Shown in pieces: positions 45,895 through 57,269 of a stretch of 64,000 bases of DNA. The stretch covers positions 144,363,559 through 144,427,558 of the forward strand of contig CP136066.1 in the NCBI GenBank assembly GCA_032622095.1. The letters run 5' to 3'. The stretch's first letter is position 1; each line of letters begins with the position of its first letter. The translations under genes and the position numbers were made by a program. The DNA is from Siphonodentalium dalli (lineage: Eukaryota > Mollusca > Scaphopoda > Gadilida > Siphonodentaliidae). The notes below the pieces were generated by a model. That model did no database searches. It saw nothing but the letters and a program-made list of their open reading frames with translations, and was not told the DNA's origin.

Positions 45895-46745
45895 TTTTCA
45901 TATCAAACATTTCACCAATAAATGTGGACTGCCGGGTGTGCCGATGGATTCAAATTTGAAATCCAAGATGGCTACAGTTTTCTGACAGCCATGTTTTAAC
46001 GAGTTTAGAAACAATCGATGGCTCCCATCTAGAGGTCTCCCCGAAGATTCATATGATTTTGGTGATGATTGCATGGACGAGGGATGTGGCATGTATATTC
46101 AGATTCGATAGATCCCATGATTCCCATCTATAGAGGTGATCATAAACATGTCTGTATAGCTTTACAAAACATTTCTCCGATAAATGCGGGCAGCATGGTG
46201 TGCCGATTGATTCAAATTTGAAATCCACGATGGCTGCTGGCGGCCATGTTTTTTTTAACGAATTTCGGAAATAATCGATTGCTCACATTTAGAGGTCACC
46301 GTGGAGATCCATTTAAAGTTTGGTGACCGGAGGATTGATGTGGCCTGTAATTTGTGCCGACGATTTAGTAATGCAAAGAGTAAAATCCAATGGAAGCCAT
46401 GTCTTTCAACGAATTTAGATTCACCCTGAAGATCCATATAAAGTTTGGTGATGATCGGGCGAGGGATGTGGCCTGTATGGTGTGGCGAGGGAACTAGCTA
46501 TGAAAAGAGTAAAATACAAGATGGCTGCCGGCGGCCATGTTTTTCATAGAAAATCTATCAAATTCGATAGCTCCATCTAGAGGTGGTCCTAAACATGCCT
46601 GTAAATTTAAGAAACATTTCTAAAAACAATACGGAATGCATGGTGTGCCGATGGATTCAAATTTGGCTGCTGGTTGCCATGTTTTTCAACGAATTTGGGG
46701 GGGGGGGGGTATCGATGACTCCCATCAAAAGGGGGTTTAAGATGG
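45895..46745. repeat. Diverged tandem repeat, three to four units
   Basis: Units share 'aacatttctccgataaatg', 'gtgtgccgatggattcaaat', 'ggcggccatgttttt', 'gaggtcaccctgaagatcca' and 'aaagtttggtga'. Unit starts are near 45905, 46170, about 46390 and 46615. A G-run lies at 46698-46709. Related to 9815-10022. Confidence 0.7.
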
Positions 46746-47586
46746 ATATGACGAATTGGACACGCAATAGTACTGAATGGACCGTTAACCCCTTCTATAC
46801 TAAATGGATTATTGAAGTTTATAAACGTTATAACAGTATACATTTGAATCATTTGAATGGTCTACCATTCATTTGGATGCATGGGCGTTCATGAATTATT
46901 ACCAGGCGTAAGACTGACAAACAGAAAATACAAGTGCAGACGTATTCCCATTCATTTATTGAACTTATTATCTAAACATTTTCAGAAGAACTACTCGTCA
47001 TTGAGTATTTAGTACAGAAATGGGCGTTGCTATAAAATGTCAATAAAGATCATCTTTAAAATTCATGCAAGGGTTAGACTTGAAGATATTTTACGAAATA
47101 GTCGAACTGGACAGGCTGAAGTTATGCTTCTGGTGGGAGACACGAAGTCTAGGCTTAAGAGAAAGTTTAACAGGTAGCAAGAAGGGGAACAGACCGAGAA
47201 GAAAAGATGGCAGAAAAACTTTGCCGTTAAATTAGCATCGCGTTAGACAATAATAACTACCGTTATATCGCCGTCATTAGCCGGTGTTAATGGAGCCTAT
47301 GCTCCTATACAAACGCAATATATAAAACAGACGGGGTACCTTATACACATTATTTCATAGCCACTTGTTATAGGGTTCAGTCCGTGCTCAGTGCTCAGGG
47401 AAGCTAGAGTGTCTCCGTTGTGAGGGGAGGTGTCGATCTTGGCTTTTCCAACTGTACCCCTCGTTGAACCAGACCGAAATTTGCAAGTCCGTGAAATTCT
47501 ATTTGTATCCCCGTTGTATTGGATGTTTCCAACTTGTACCTGATGCAAGCTTGCCAAACGTTGGAAATTTCCCACTCAACACCCAA

Positions 47587-47905
47587 ACCCCAGGCAGAGT
47601 TATCTTCCATCGCTCCACTGAGATACCACTGCCACAAGGACATTTGGTAAGGATTTCTGACATGATCTTAGTTCTTATGTTTTATGATTAAAATTGTCTA
47701 TTCTGGCTCAGTGCATATTGTTCTTATCAATACCGAAAGAATTACCATTATTGAAAACTTTTGGTAGTCAAAATAAGATAATAGGTGACTAAATATAGTT
47801 CCGACCAAACGTAAATACTGATGCATCGGTCCGCAAAGTATACCATCCTTCCGGCAGTGATCTATCGCAGTGGTAACGGAGAGGGCGCTGCGTGGAGTCT
47901 GCACA
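47587..47905 (+). repeat. Dispersed ~310-bp repeat, copy 2
   Basis: Same orientation as 21771-22082 and similarly intact, with a small insertion ('tctatcgcagtgg') near 47862. Confidence 0.8.
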
Positions 47906-48254
47906 ACACCGCCTAATGGTTGGAAGTTTCCATCTGATGACCGTTTCCGTCCAAACATTTAACCGAAATTAGGAAAATACTCTACTTCTGATCTAGATTG
48001 AAACATAATATCAGTTTGTAAATCAGGCTCTCAGAAAAATTCCTGCCTATTTGTGGTCTGAAATGTTCAACTAATTTTGTGTCAGGAATTTCCAACTATT
48101 GTTGTAAAGGCATGGCATTTCTAACCAATGTTGTGTAACGTGTGGAATTTCCAACAGTGGAACTTTCAGTGCTTAACAATACGCTAAGCACTATATATAG
48201 TCGCTGGAGGCATATAGCCACCAATCATGATTGCTTTACTCTCTGAAACAATTA

Positions 48255-48523
48255 AATGATATAAATGGACATCATCATCCATCATCATCATCGTCGTTAC
48301 CAACGTCGTTATCGTCATCATCATCTTCTTCTTCACCACGATCATCATGTCGTCGTCGCCATTCATCATCACAATCTTCATCATCATCATAATCATATCG
48401 TCGTCGTCGCATCATCATTATCATCATCACCATCGTCATCATAATCAACATCATCATCACGATCATTACCATGTCGTGACAATGATCACCATCTTCATAT
48501 CGTCGGCATCATCATCATCATCG

Positions 48524-48558
<35 letters not shown>

Positions 48559-48606
48559 GTCATCATCATCATAATCTTCATACCCATATCGTCGTCGTCG
48601 TCATCA
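48255..48606. repeat. (ATC/CAT)n microsatellite, imperfect
   Basis: About 350 bp of trinucleotide repeats with TCG, TCT and CAC interruptions. Poly-Ser, poly-His and poly-Asp/Met frames across it are artefacts. Confidence 0.95.
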
Positions 48607-48777
48607 ATGGTTCTTTGTCGAAGTTCTAAACCGACTTGCGTTACTGGCTATTATAAATAATTTTAGATGTAGATACTGTAAAAAATGGAACTGAGTAGAA
48701 TAATTATGACCCGATATCCCGCTTGTACATCTGGAAAAGATATTAAGTAACATCTGGAGATATGATATGTCTGCCAC

Positions 48778-48854
48778 CTCGGAGTATCGCCACCGAGTTG
48801 AGTACGAATTTGATAGCACCACTGGGTCACTTATCGTGATTTGCAACTTTTCGC
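48778..48854 (-). CDS. Candidate upstream exon of the kinase gene (weak)
   Basis: 77 nt with a strong acceptor ('tttttatctttctcag|gc') and a moderate donor ('ccgag|gtggca'). It would enter in phase 1 and leave in phase 0, which is the class required before the exon at 44819-44945. It encodes 'EKLQITISDPVVLSNSYSTR' and 'WRYSE'. It is much shorter than the other module first halves (251 and 257 nt), so it may be false or only part of one. Confidence 0.25.
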
Positions 48855-49189
48855 CTGAGAAAGATAAAAAGAGATATCTCGTTTAGAGTCCATAATACTG
48901 TCCCATATAAACGGCTCCCCAAGAACTATGTCTCCAAAAGCTCCCCAGGGATGTAATTATTAGAAATAGAAACGTTGTTTCTTTGATTCCAACAAACAAG
49001 AACGAACTTGACCATTGCACTGTTATAATTGACTACATAGTCATCAAACACATGTACGGGGTGAGGGACTCTCCCAAAAATGGCCAAATTTTTTCCAAAG
49101 TTTAAACTTCCATAATGAAACAAGCAACGTTGGAAATTTCGAAGTGCCAAACATAGTATTAGTTATCAGATGTACTTAACGAAGCCCGA

Positions 49190-49453
49190 GCTCAAGTGAA
49201 GAAAACGATCGAAAACTCATTGATGATCTAACTGTACCGAAGAAACTGATAACTAAAACGGTAATATTACTGGGTGACTTCAATTTACCGAATAATCAGT
49301 GGGACACAGACCTGGCAGAGGGAGACAACAAGGTCATTCGTCGAATTTTTGCATAGCTGTTATACCTCCACCAATTAATAACAGAACCAACGAGACATTG
49401 ACAAGGACAAACTTCAAACGTCCTTTAGATTCAGTGATCACCAATTACCTGGA
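49190..49453 (+). pseudogene. Non-LTR retrotransposon endonuclease fragment
   Basis: The frame near 49225-49356 reads 'TKTVILLGDFNLPNNQWD', matching the G-D-F-N-x-P core of apurinic-like endonucleases of LINE elements. It ends at a stop, and the following expected motif ('PLDSVITNYLDSS') is in another frame (49299-49502). It is therefore a frameshifted remnant. It runs straight into the 29-bp minisatellite. Confidence 0.7.
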
Positions 49454-50155
49454 CTCCAGTACTCACATTATAGACCATACTCAACCAGTACTCACATTAT
49501 AGACCACACTCAACCAGTACTCATAATATAGACCACACTCAACCAGTACTCACATTATAGACCACACTCAACCAGTACTCATAATATAGACCACACTCAA
49601 CCAGAACTCACATTATAGACCACACTCAACCAGTGCTCACATTATAGACCACACTCAACCAGTACTCATATTATAGACCACACTCAACCAGTACTCATAT
49701 TATAGACCACACTCAACCAGAACTCACATTATAGACCACACTCAACCAGTACTCACATTATAGATCACACTCAACCAGTACTAACATTATAGAACACACT
49801 CAACCAGTACTCACATTGTAGACCACAATCAACCAGTACTCACATTATAGACCACACTCAACCAGTACTCATATTATAGACCACACTCAACCAGTACTCA
49901 TATTTTAGTCCACACTCAACCAGTACTCACATTATAGACCACACTCAACCAGTACTCATATTATAGACCACACTTAACCAGAACTCACAATATAGACCAC
50001 ACTCAACCAGTACTCACATTATAGACCACACTCAACCAGTACTCACATTATAGACCACATTTAACCAGTACTCACATATAGACCATACTCAACCAGTACT
50101 CACAATTATAGACCACACTAAACCAGAACTCACAATATAGACCACACTCAACCAT
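49454..50155 (+). repeat. Minisatellite, 29-bp units, about 24 copies
   Basis: The unit is 'ccagtactcacattatagac' plus 'cacactcaa'. Variation is mostly single-base (for example 'catat', 'gaactc', 'aatat'). Units are contiguous, so this is not a CRISPR-type array. The first unit is continuous with LINE coding sequence at its left. Confidence 0.95.
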
Positions 50156-50579
50156 TGGGAACAATGATCAACAAATTCTGAAACTATATTTATGAAGCTC
50201 TCATTGAAAATGTTGATAGATATATATAGATAGATAGACATGTTTATATGAACAATAATATATAATACATTAACAAAGTGTTAAACAAAAGTATATTATT
50301 GCAGAGGAGCAGCATGACCTAGCTGGCCGTCTTCCTGCTGCCCATATTGAGAGGTGCAATATGAACATATTTACAATTTCACACAGAATATTTGGATGGC
50401 CGGTTTGTGCCTACTTTAAATATTCTATATGGTCATTTTAATCAAGACTGAGTTGAATTTTGAACAATGCTTTACTATAATAGAGATTTTGGACAAGTTT
50501 AAGAGATTGTAGCAAAACTAGTGGGGTGGTGCGATAGTCCTGTGTCGTATCCACCGACAGCACCGTGCATGTGACACGG

Positions 50580-50880
50580 GGCGATATAGGATGTTCATGG
50601 TGATAACTGGAGTGCATTATAATAGAGTTAAACAGATAACCTTGAAAAAACAAGTGACAAACAAAGTGAACTATCTTTGGAACAAATGTAACTGTGATAA
50701 TATACGGAGTAAATGGCAAACTTTACCTGGGATGACATACGTGAAAAGGAGTTCGAGGATGCTTGTGAGCATTACTATACGATACTGAAAAATTCAATAG
50801 AGAAAAATATCCCGAAAAGCAGTGAAAAGCAACATAAAAGTAAGAAAAACATATCTGGGCGACTGCATGCTAAACGTGTT
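50580..50880 (+). pseudogene. Non-LTR retrotransposon fragment downstream of the endonuclease
   Basis: A frame from about 50715 reads 'ANFTWDDIREKEFEDACEHY' and 'KNSIEKNIPKSSEKQHKS', resembling the linker between endonuclease and reverse transcriptase of LINEs (family resemblance, from memory). The preceding part ('NRVKQITLKK') is in another frame. With 49190-49453 it suggests one LINE copy split by the minisatellite. The reverse transcriptase is absent. Confidence 0.5.
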
Positions 50881-50884
50881 TTTC

Positions 50885-51600
50885 TCTAGTGTCTTTACTC
50901 TTTCGCCATCGAGAGTCGTTGCATTTAATTAATTTATAAGAATGAAGGTGTGTGTTGTCAATTTGGGTTAATATTCGTAAAAATTAACTACTTTAAGCAA
51001 GAGTATTCTCAATTTTTATTTGATCACCCTACCGGGGTGTTTCACTTCACTTTAAAATTGCCAAAAAACATTAGAATTTGAACAGCCACCTATACATTCA
51101 GAAAGCACTCTATGACAGAACACGAGACAACGATCAGAAGCTACAGATGCCCCGCCCCGTTCAGATTAGAATGTGGGCAAGTACTTTTTATTGGAATAAT
51201 TGTCCGGACTTATTGTGTTGGAGCTGAATCTCCAGATAATTAAAAAAAAATCAATTGATGATTTCTTGTATAGCATGCAATATGATAATGATTCCTCAAA
51301 TTGAAAAATAGATATCCATTTGCATGTGACATGAAAACTAAAGCTGCTTCCACAGACCCGCGATTGATGGTTTGGTTTGAACATATTTATTGTAACTAAA
51401 TCCCGACAATATTTACACCAGTGTTTAAACAAGATGAATAACAGATATAATGTACATGTAATAATAAGAATGTTGATGATGATGATGTCTGGTGATTTAT
51501 GTTACCGGTCCTGAGATCCTCTCCTATAGATATCATGCCATGTCGTGCCGTGATGTGTGCGACCAACGCATGCGGCTATCGGGTTATAGGCGCAACGTTT
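50885..51600. other. No gene recognised
   Basis: AT-rich. The minus-strand frame 51166-51432 has no recognisable domain. Confidence 0.4.
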
Positions 51601-51700
51601 CAAACCATACATATATAGTTTTGAAATAGGTTGCGTCTAACTGCGTCAGCCGCAACCCCAGTGATACACGTATGGTTTGAAACGATGCGTCTATATAACC

Positions 51701-51754
<54 letters not shown>

Positions 51755-51755
51755 G
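51575..51755. repeat. Hairpin ending in (TA)n
   Basis: Arms 'cgggttataggcgcaacgtt' and 'aaacgatgcgtctatataac', plus inner 'caaaccatacatatatag' and 'acacgtatggtttg', lead into about 50 bp of TA repeat at 51703-51752. Confidence 0.7.
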
Positions 51756-51759
51756 AACT

Positions 51760-53680
51760 CGTCCGTCTGTGAGACAATCATGTTTGCCACTCGCAGTAAT
51801 TATGTTGTTATCAGGTCAGAGCTCAAACATGATATATGGTAACATAGACACAGAGACCAAGAGTTGGCATGTGTGCATTGTTCAATCTAAACGCCATACT
51901 CTAATAGATAAGTCAAGTTCGGTCTATGATAACTGAGCTGGAGAGCTCTAGATTGTTATCGACGGACGGATGCAAACTCCATGCATGGTTTACCTCCCTT
52001 GATGACTCGGTAAGACCGCTGCTACCGGCGACATTTCACCCACATTTGGTGGACTTCCTTGATATTAAAATATATACTAAGCGAACATAGCAACATGCTG
52101 CCCTGGATAAGCACACAAAATATCGAACAAAATTTTTATAAATTTTGGACCTTATGTTTGAAAAGTCCCACTAAAACCGAAGAATTATATTTCGAAACGG
52201 TGTGATTCGGTTCTCCGATTATCTTTATCACCACAATAGTATAAACGCACGCGTACGACATTGTTACAACTCGAACGGCAAGTCAAACACAAGAGTTCTA
52301 ATTTGCTGCAATTTTGACGAGTAGCTTGCGAAAATCGTCAACAAAACTAAGACTCTGATTTTCCATTCTGTCATTATGTTTTAGTGTGGGAATTGTTCTC
52401 AAGGCACATAGAAAATTTGACTTTGGAGCGAATCGGGTTTCGCCATTTTTTGCTGGAAAATCCCATGCTAAATATAGAAACACGGACTAGCACCCAGTCG
52501 GTTACAGAGTCAGAAAGGAAGCATAACTGGTGCGCTCTGGTAGAGATTGGTACGGATGGACAAATGGAACCCATTTCTTTGTCATCCACCAATATTCGCT
52601 TGTGGAGATAACAAAGCTACAGATGCCACGGAAAGGCTATATATGATCATATATCGGGATTCTTGCCCATAATAGATACATGCCTCGTTGCTAACGTCGC
52701 ATTGGCAGCCAGAAAGCCGACGTCACATGCACTTCAGCAAAATACCAACAATGCATTGCCTTCCAATAGTACAACTGCCGCAGCGTCTAAATGTCGACTT
52801 TTGATCTTTACCTGCCAATTCGTGCCCACGAAATCTTTATTGTACGTACGAACTACGTAAGCTTGTCGAAACTGTAGAACCTCGGGGGATCAAACGCACT
52901 CATGGCCAGATGGTAATTCGAAACATTGTTTGAACAAGCTTATACACGTGTTTCGTTATATAGGAAGTGGGAATAACTCCATACGGCGTGACGATTAACG
53001 GAGATGGAAAAACAACACGACCTGTTTCTGTAAAGTGCGAAACCGGATGGATAACTCAAAGGCTGAGCACAACAAACAATAATCCCTAGGCAACACCCCG
53101 AGTCGACTGTGTGGAGCGAACAGGTGTGATAACGCGGTTCACATTATCGTGCCGATCGAGTGGACCAAATGAATTCAGATTAATTTTTATTAGTTTGTCT
53201 AATAAATACTCATTATCATAATCATAAATACAAATTAATTATTAACCATATATATAGTAGTATAATTCAGATATCGTCACTGCTATATTTCTCTAAAATC
53301 GGACATATATTCTCATTAGCGTACGGATTACCGACACGCAACTATACTGTCTGCACCTTTGCCTTTTTGTAAAAAAATTTGGCACTGGAATTGTTGGTAT
53401 GAGCATACATAAATTGGCCCATTAGAATCAAGGATCACCATAAACAAAAACAAATAATTATATGCCTCTATTTACAGACGTACAGTTGAAACTGTTACAT
53501 TGGTTCACGGTGAGATTGATAACAGTTTTGTTTGGGTTCAAACTCATTTTATTTGCAATAATACAGGGATTAGGGACAAGTAATATAAGTTATCTAGCTC
53601 ATATCCCGATATACAGTAATGTCATATAAAATTACGAGAAACAAGATTATGTAACATATATACACCGGTACCTTAATTGA
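51760..53680. other. No confirmed gene; two exon-like frames
   Basis: A plus-strand frame at 52384-52611 and a minus-strand block at 52812-52871 (acceptor 'gaggttctacag', donor 'gtaaag', reading 'FRQAYVVRTYNKDFVGTNWQ') look protein-like but match no family I recognise. The rest is AT-rich. Confidence 0.3.
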
Positions 53681-53689
53681 TACATGGAG

Positions 53690-53832
53690 GGGCTCTAATT
53701 CGTCGCAATTATAAACGAAATTTATTAATCGAGTGCACTAAATTAGATTCGAACCGAGCTTTAGCGAGGCTCGTATCGAATTTAGTATACGTGGTTAATA
53801 AATTTCGTATGTAATTGCGACGAATTTGAGGT
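53690..53832. repeat. Hairpin element ('attcgtcgcaattataaacg')
   Basis: Arms 'ctctaattcgtcgcaattat' and 'gtaattgcgacgaatttgag', inner 'aattagattcgaaccgagc' with 'gctcgtatcgaatttag' and loop 'tttagcga'. Similar in style to the 'cgtccccagtttata' hairpins at 6.8 and 37.3 kb. Confidence 0.8.
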
Positions 53833-53839
53833 CCATTTT

Positions 53840-54850
53840 TATCACATAATCACATTTTAACAAGGAAAAACGAACTCGAAACGGCTGGGGTAAAACAAAA
53901 ATTAATATTGATTTCTTTATCACAACCAAAGTAGTAAAGACACCTTCAATAAACAATATAGTTTCATTTTAAATGTGTCTTTTCGTGTTGACAAAATTGT
54001 TCAACCACCCGTATCGCCCAGGTTTATCTCAAGTCAACAATAAATAACCCAGCACAATTGAATATCATAATTATATACTAATTGACAAATAATAAAGTTC
54101 CATCATTGACATCGATATCATTGCGCTAAGCTCTTACGTCACTACACGTGCCGATAATACACATGTATCTTACTAAATAATATGTGATATAATGTATTAT
54201 GTCAAATATGAATGGTGGGGAAGAGGGAAGTGCCTTAATTTACATATTTGTTATTTTTCGTGGCGAATTTGTGTAAGATGGATTTCCAGATTGATCAGAT
54301 ATGTCAGGCTGATAACAATTCGAGTTATATCGCGATAATAATTGTGTGGACAGAACAATCCCATATTTTCGAAATTAGATTGAGGGTCAAATGACAAAAT
54401 AGTAACACCGGGAATGGTACACACTGGCGTCACTTGTTCTGCTGTACGGATCTTTGTTGAGGTACAAGCACTGAACAGCCACATGCCATCAACAAAATAT
54501 ACAGCCAATCATAATCAAAGCTACTGGTGCGCGTTCGATTTCACAGTACCGATACCTTCTGCCAGTAATCGGTAATCAGGTTTCACAAACAATCTAATAG
54601 CTAATGTTCGCATGGGTACCACGCAAAAAATACTCCGCATGAAAAATAAACATAATATCGAAATTAGGTGCTGAATTTCAAATCCCAAATTGGAAAATAA
54701 TAAACCCGTCCCCAATGCCTATACAAATGGCTACATCGAGTAGGCTTGTAGTTCACGATTGCTACCATGGGCGAGCACAGTGGTAGAAAGTTCACTCTCA
54801 GTTGATGCTTCATATACAATAAACTGATCATGGCTAATTTGAAGTAATAT
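53840..54850. other. No gene recognised
   Basis: The minus-strand frame 54251-54508 has several cysteines but no recognisable domain or convincing splice pair. Confidence 0.4.
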
Positions 54851-54859
54851 TTAACCCTT

Positions 54860-55095
54860 TCTCTACTAAATGGATTCTCCCATTCAGTTATGAAAGACTA
54901 ATGATCTATTATTCATCTGGAGAGATGTTAAGAAGGCGCCTATTCGTGAATTTTTTTTAAATCTCAATTTCTAACCATCAATTTGAAGGAAAAAAAATCA
55001 TCATTATCCTTCATAACCAATGTATACTATAGTATTATAGGAACACATGTTTACTCTCACAATATGACAGATATGTTTGAATTATGTAAAATAAC
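54860..55095 (+). repeat. Dispersed repeat, copy 1 (inverted partner at 58.8-59.0 kb)
   Basis: 'gcgcctattcgtgaattttt' to 'atatgtttgaattatgta' is the reverse complement of about 58820-58980. Together they bracket 55.1-58.8 kb as a large inverted-repeat pair. Confidence 0.75.
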
Positions 55096-55099
55096 AAGA

Positions 55100-55555
55100 C
55101 AGTCAATGACTGTGGGGTCGCTCACCAGACTGCAAAGACTGATAAGACTGGGACTCTGGAGACCAAAACAGTCAGCACTTTTCATAATCACTTTAAAAGA
55201 AGTAGATTTAAACAGGATATGTGGCTAGAGAGACTTCAAGTATGTAGCTTGGTAAAAATCAACCTTGAAATTGCCAACTGTACACTACTGATCACCCCCC
55301 TCCTCCAGCTCAACAAGTCCCCTCCCGACCGGGATCCAGACTCCCAAGTCTTAGGTTGGAATTTCACAACCGACACCTCAAACTTTCTCAATTGTTGGAA
55401 ATTTCCAATCTCACAAGCGCCTTTTTCTAAAACCATTTAAACATGTTTGAAGCCCAATTATCCATGGACCCAAAAACACAATACATGTATGTCCGACCAA
55501 TCAGTCAATTGGTTCCAAGGTAGATGTTTTAATGAATTTGGTATTTCGATGATTT
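55100..55555. other. No gene; contains the 'gttggaaatttccaat' motif
   Basis: Around 55350-55415 are 'ggttggaatttcacaacc' and 'attgttggaaatttccaatc', members of the short palindromic motif family listed in findings. Confidence 0.45.
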
Positions 55556-55559
55556 TATT

Positions 55560-56070
55560 AGACTCCCCATAGCCTGCCATTTCTTGACAGGTTGACCTCA
55601 TTTTAACAAATCTGAATCTCAGTCACAAAAGGATCCTATTGATTCCTCCATACTATATGTAAGCTAAATAGTCCAAACTCTCTTGAGAAGACATTTTAAG
55701 AATTACTATAGAGACATATAGTTATGTCCCTGGTCCCACCCTATTTAACCTGGTGACTCCATCTGAATAAATTTGAATCCCAGACACCAAAGAACCCTTC
55801 ATACATATCATAAATATCAGTCAAATAGACCTGATGGTCCTTGTGAAGGAAGCATATTAAGAGGGAAACTGTCCTTCGCTTGGCCCCTATTTGACCAGGT
55901 GACCCCATTAAAAAAATCTGAATTGCAGTCAAGGAAGAACATTCCATTCTATATAAGCCAACTAGTTCTTGCAAACATATTTTAAGAATTACTATGTAGT
56001 GAAATAGTTAAGTCTCTTGCTCTGCCCTTATTTGACTTTGTGATCCCATTTTCACAAATCTGATAAGGAT
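55560..56070 (+). repeat. Diverged ~115-bp repeats ('ttgaccaggtgaccccattt')
   Basis: Units share 'aagaattactatagaga', 'tatgtccctggt', 'ctatttgaccaggtgac' and 'aaatctgaat..cagtca'. They resume at 57730-58180, so the 56.08-57.26 kb block appears inserted into, or amplified within, one larger repeat. Confidence 0.7.
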
Positions 56071-56079
56071 AAAAATTAA

Positions 56080-57260
56080 GTTCCCCAGTTGAAGTTGGTG
56101 ATATTCACCCATTGGGCACCTCATTTATGAATTTTATCTTCTGCAAATTAGGGGATATAGAAACTTCCTAGAAGGGAAATTTAACTAACACAATGTAAAT
56201 TTGATACTATAGATACTTCCCAGAAGATGAGGCCTAAGCAGAATGAGGTCGCCAGAGGGTGAATTTGGTGATGCTAGCCTGCTGTGCGGAATAGCATCAC
56301 AAAAAGCGTGTCTGTTCCTACATTGTGCATGCCTGGCCTCAAGCAACACAATGTATTATACAACAAGCCTTGAAATAGTGTGATAGTGTGTCTGTCATTT
56401 GCAGAATGAGGTCCCCAGAGGGTGAATTTAGTGACTCTAAATTCACCCTCTGGGGACCTCATTCTGATAAGGCCCTCAACTGCTATGGAAGACCTAGAAT
56501 AAAATTGAATTTCCCCAGTTGAAGTTGGTGATGTTCACCCATTGGGCCCCTCAATTATGAATTTTATCTTCTGCAAATTAGGGGATATAGAAACTTCCTA
56601 GAAGGGAAATTTAACTAACAACAATGTAAATTTGATACTATAGATACTTCCCAGAAGATGAGGCCTAAGCAGAATGAGGTCTCCAAATGGTGAATTTGGT
56701 GATGCTAGCCCGCTATGTGGGATAGCATCACTACAAGCATGTCTGTTCCTACATTGTGCATGTCTGGCCTCAAGCAACACACTGTATTATACAATCAAGC
56801 CTTGAGATAGTCTGTCTGTTATTTGCAGAATGAGGTCCCCAGAGGGTGAATTTAGTGACGCTTTCCTGCACAGCGGGCTAGTATCACTAAATTCACTCTC
56901 TGGGGACCTCATTCTGATAAGGCCCTCAACTGCTATGGAAGACCTAGAATAAGATTGAAGTTCCCCAGTTGAAATTGGTGATGTTCACCCATTGGGCACC
57001 TCAATCATGAATTTTATCTTCTGCAAATTAAGGGATACAGAAACTTCCTAGAAGGGAAATTTAACTAACAACAATGTAAATTTGATACTATAGATACTTC
57101 CCAGAAGATGAGGCCTAAGCAGAATGAGATCTTGAGACTCTAGATACTTCCCAGAAGATGAGGCCTAAGCAGAATAATGTTCTCAGAGGGTGTATTGGGT
57201 TATGCTAGCCTGCTGTGTGGAACAACATGAATTCACCCTCTGGGAACCTCATACCTCCAA
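56080..57260 (+). repeat. Tandem array of three ~430-bp units carrying hairpin MITEs
   Basis: Units start at 'ttccccagttgaagttggtg' near 56087, 56512 and 56961. Each carries 'gaattttatcttctgcaaat', 'gatacttcccagaagatgag' and one or two copies of the 'gaggtccccagagggtgaat' palindrome (also at 30357-30470). The third unit has a short internal duplication near 57080-57170. Confidence 0.85.
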
Positions 57261-57269
57261 TGCCAGACA

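Noticed and set aside
48184-48574. Poly-Ser, poly-His and Asp/Met-rich frames
   Set aside because: Produced by the ATC/CAT microsatellite in different frames and strands.
49454-50155. CRISPR-like array of 29-bp repeats
   Set aside because: Units are contiguous with no spacers between them, and the DNA is eukaryotic with introns. It is a minisatellite.
54251-54508. Cysteine-containing minus-strand frame as a receptor exon
   Set aside because: No splice pair in a suitable phase and no domain pattern.
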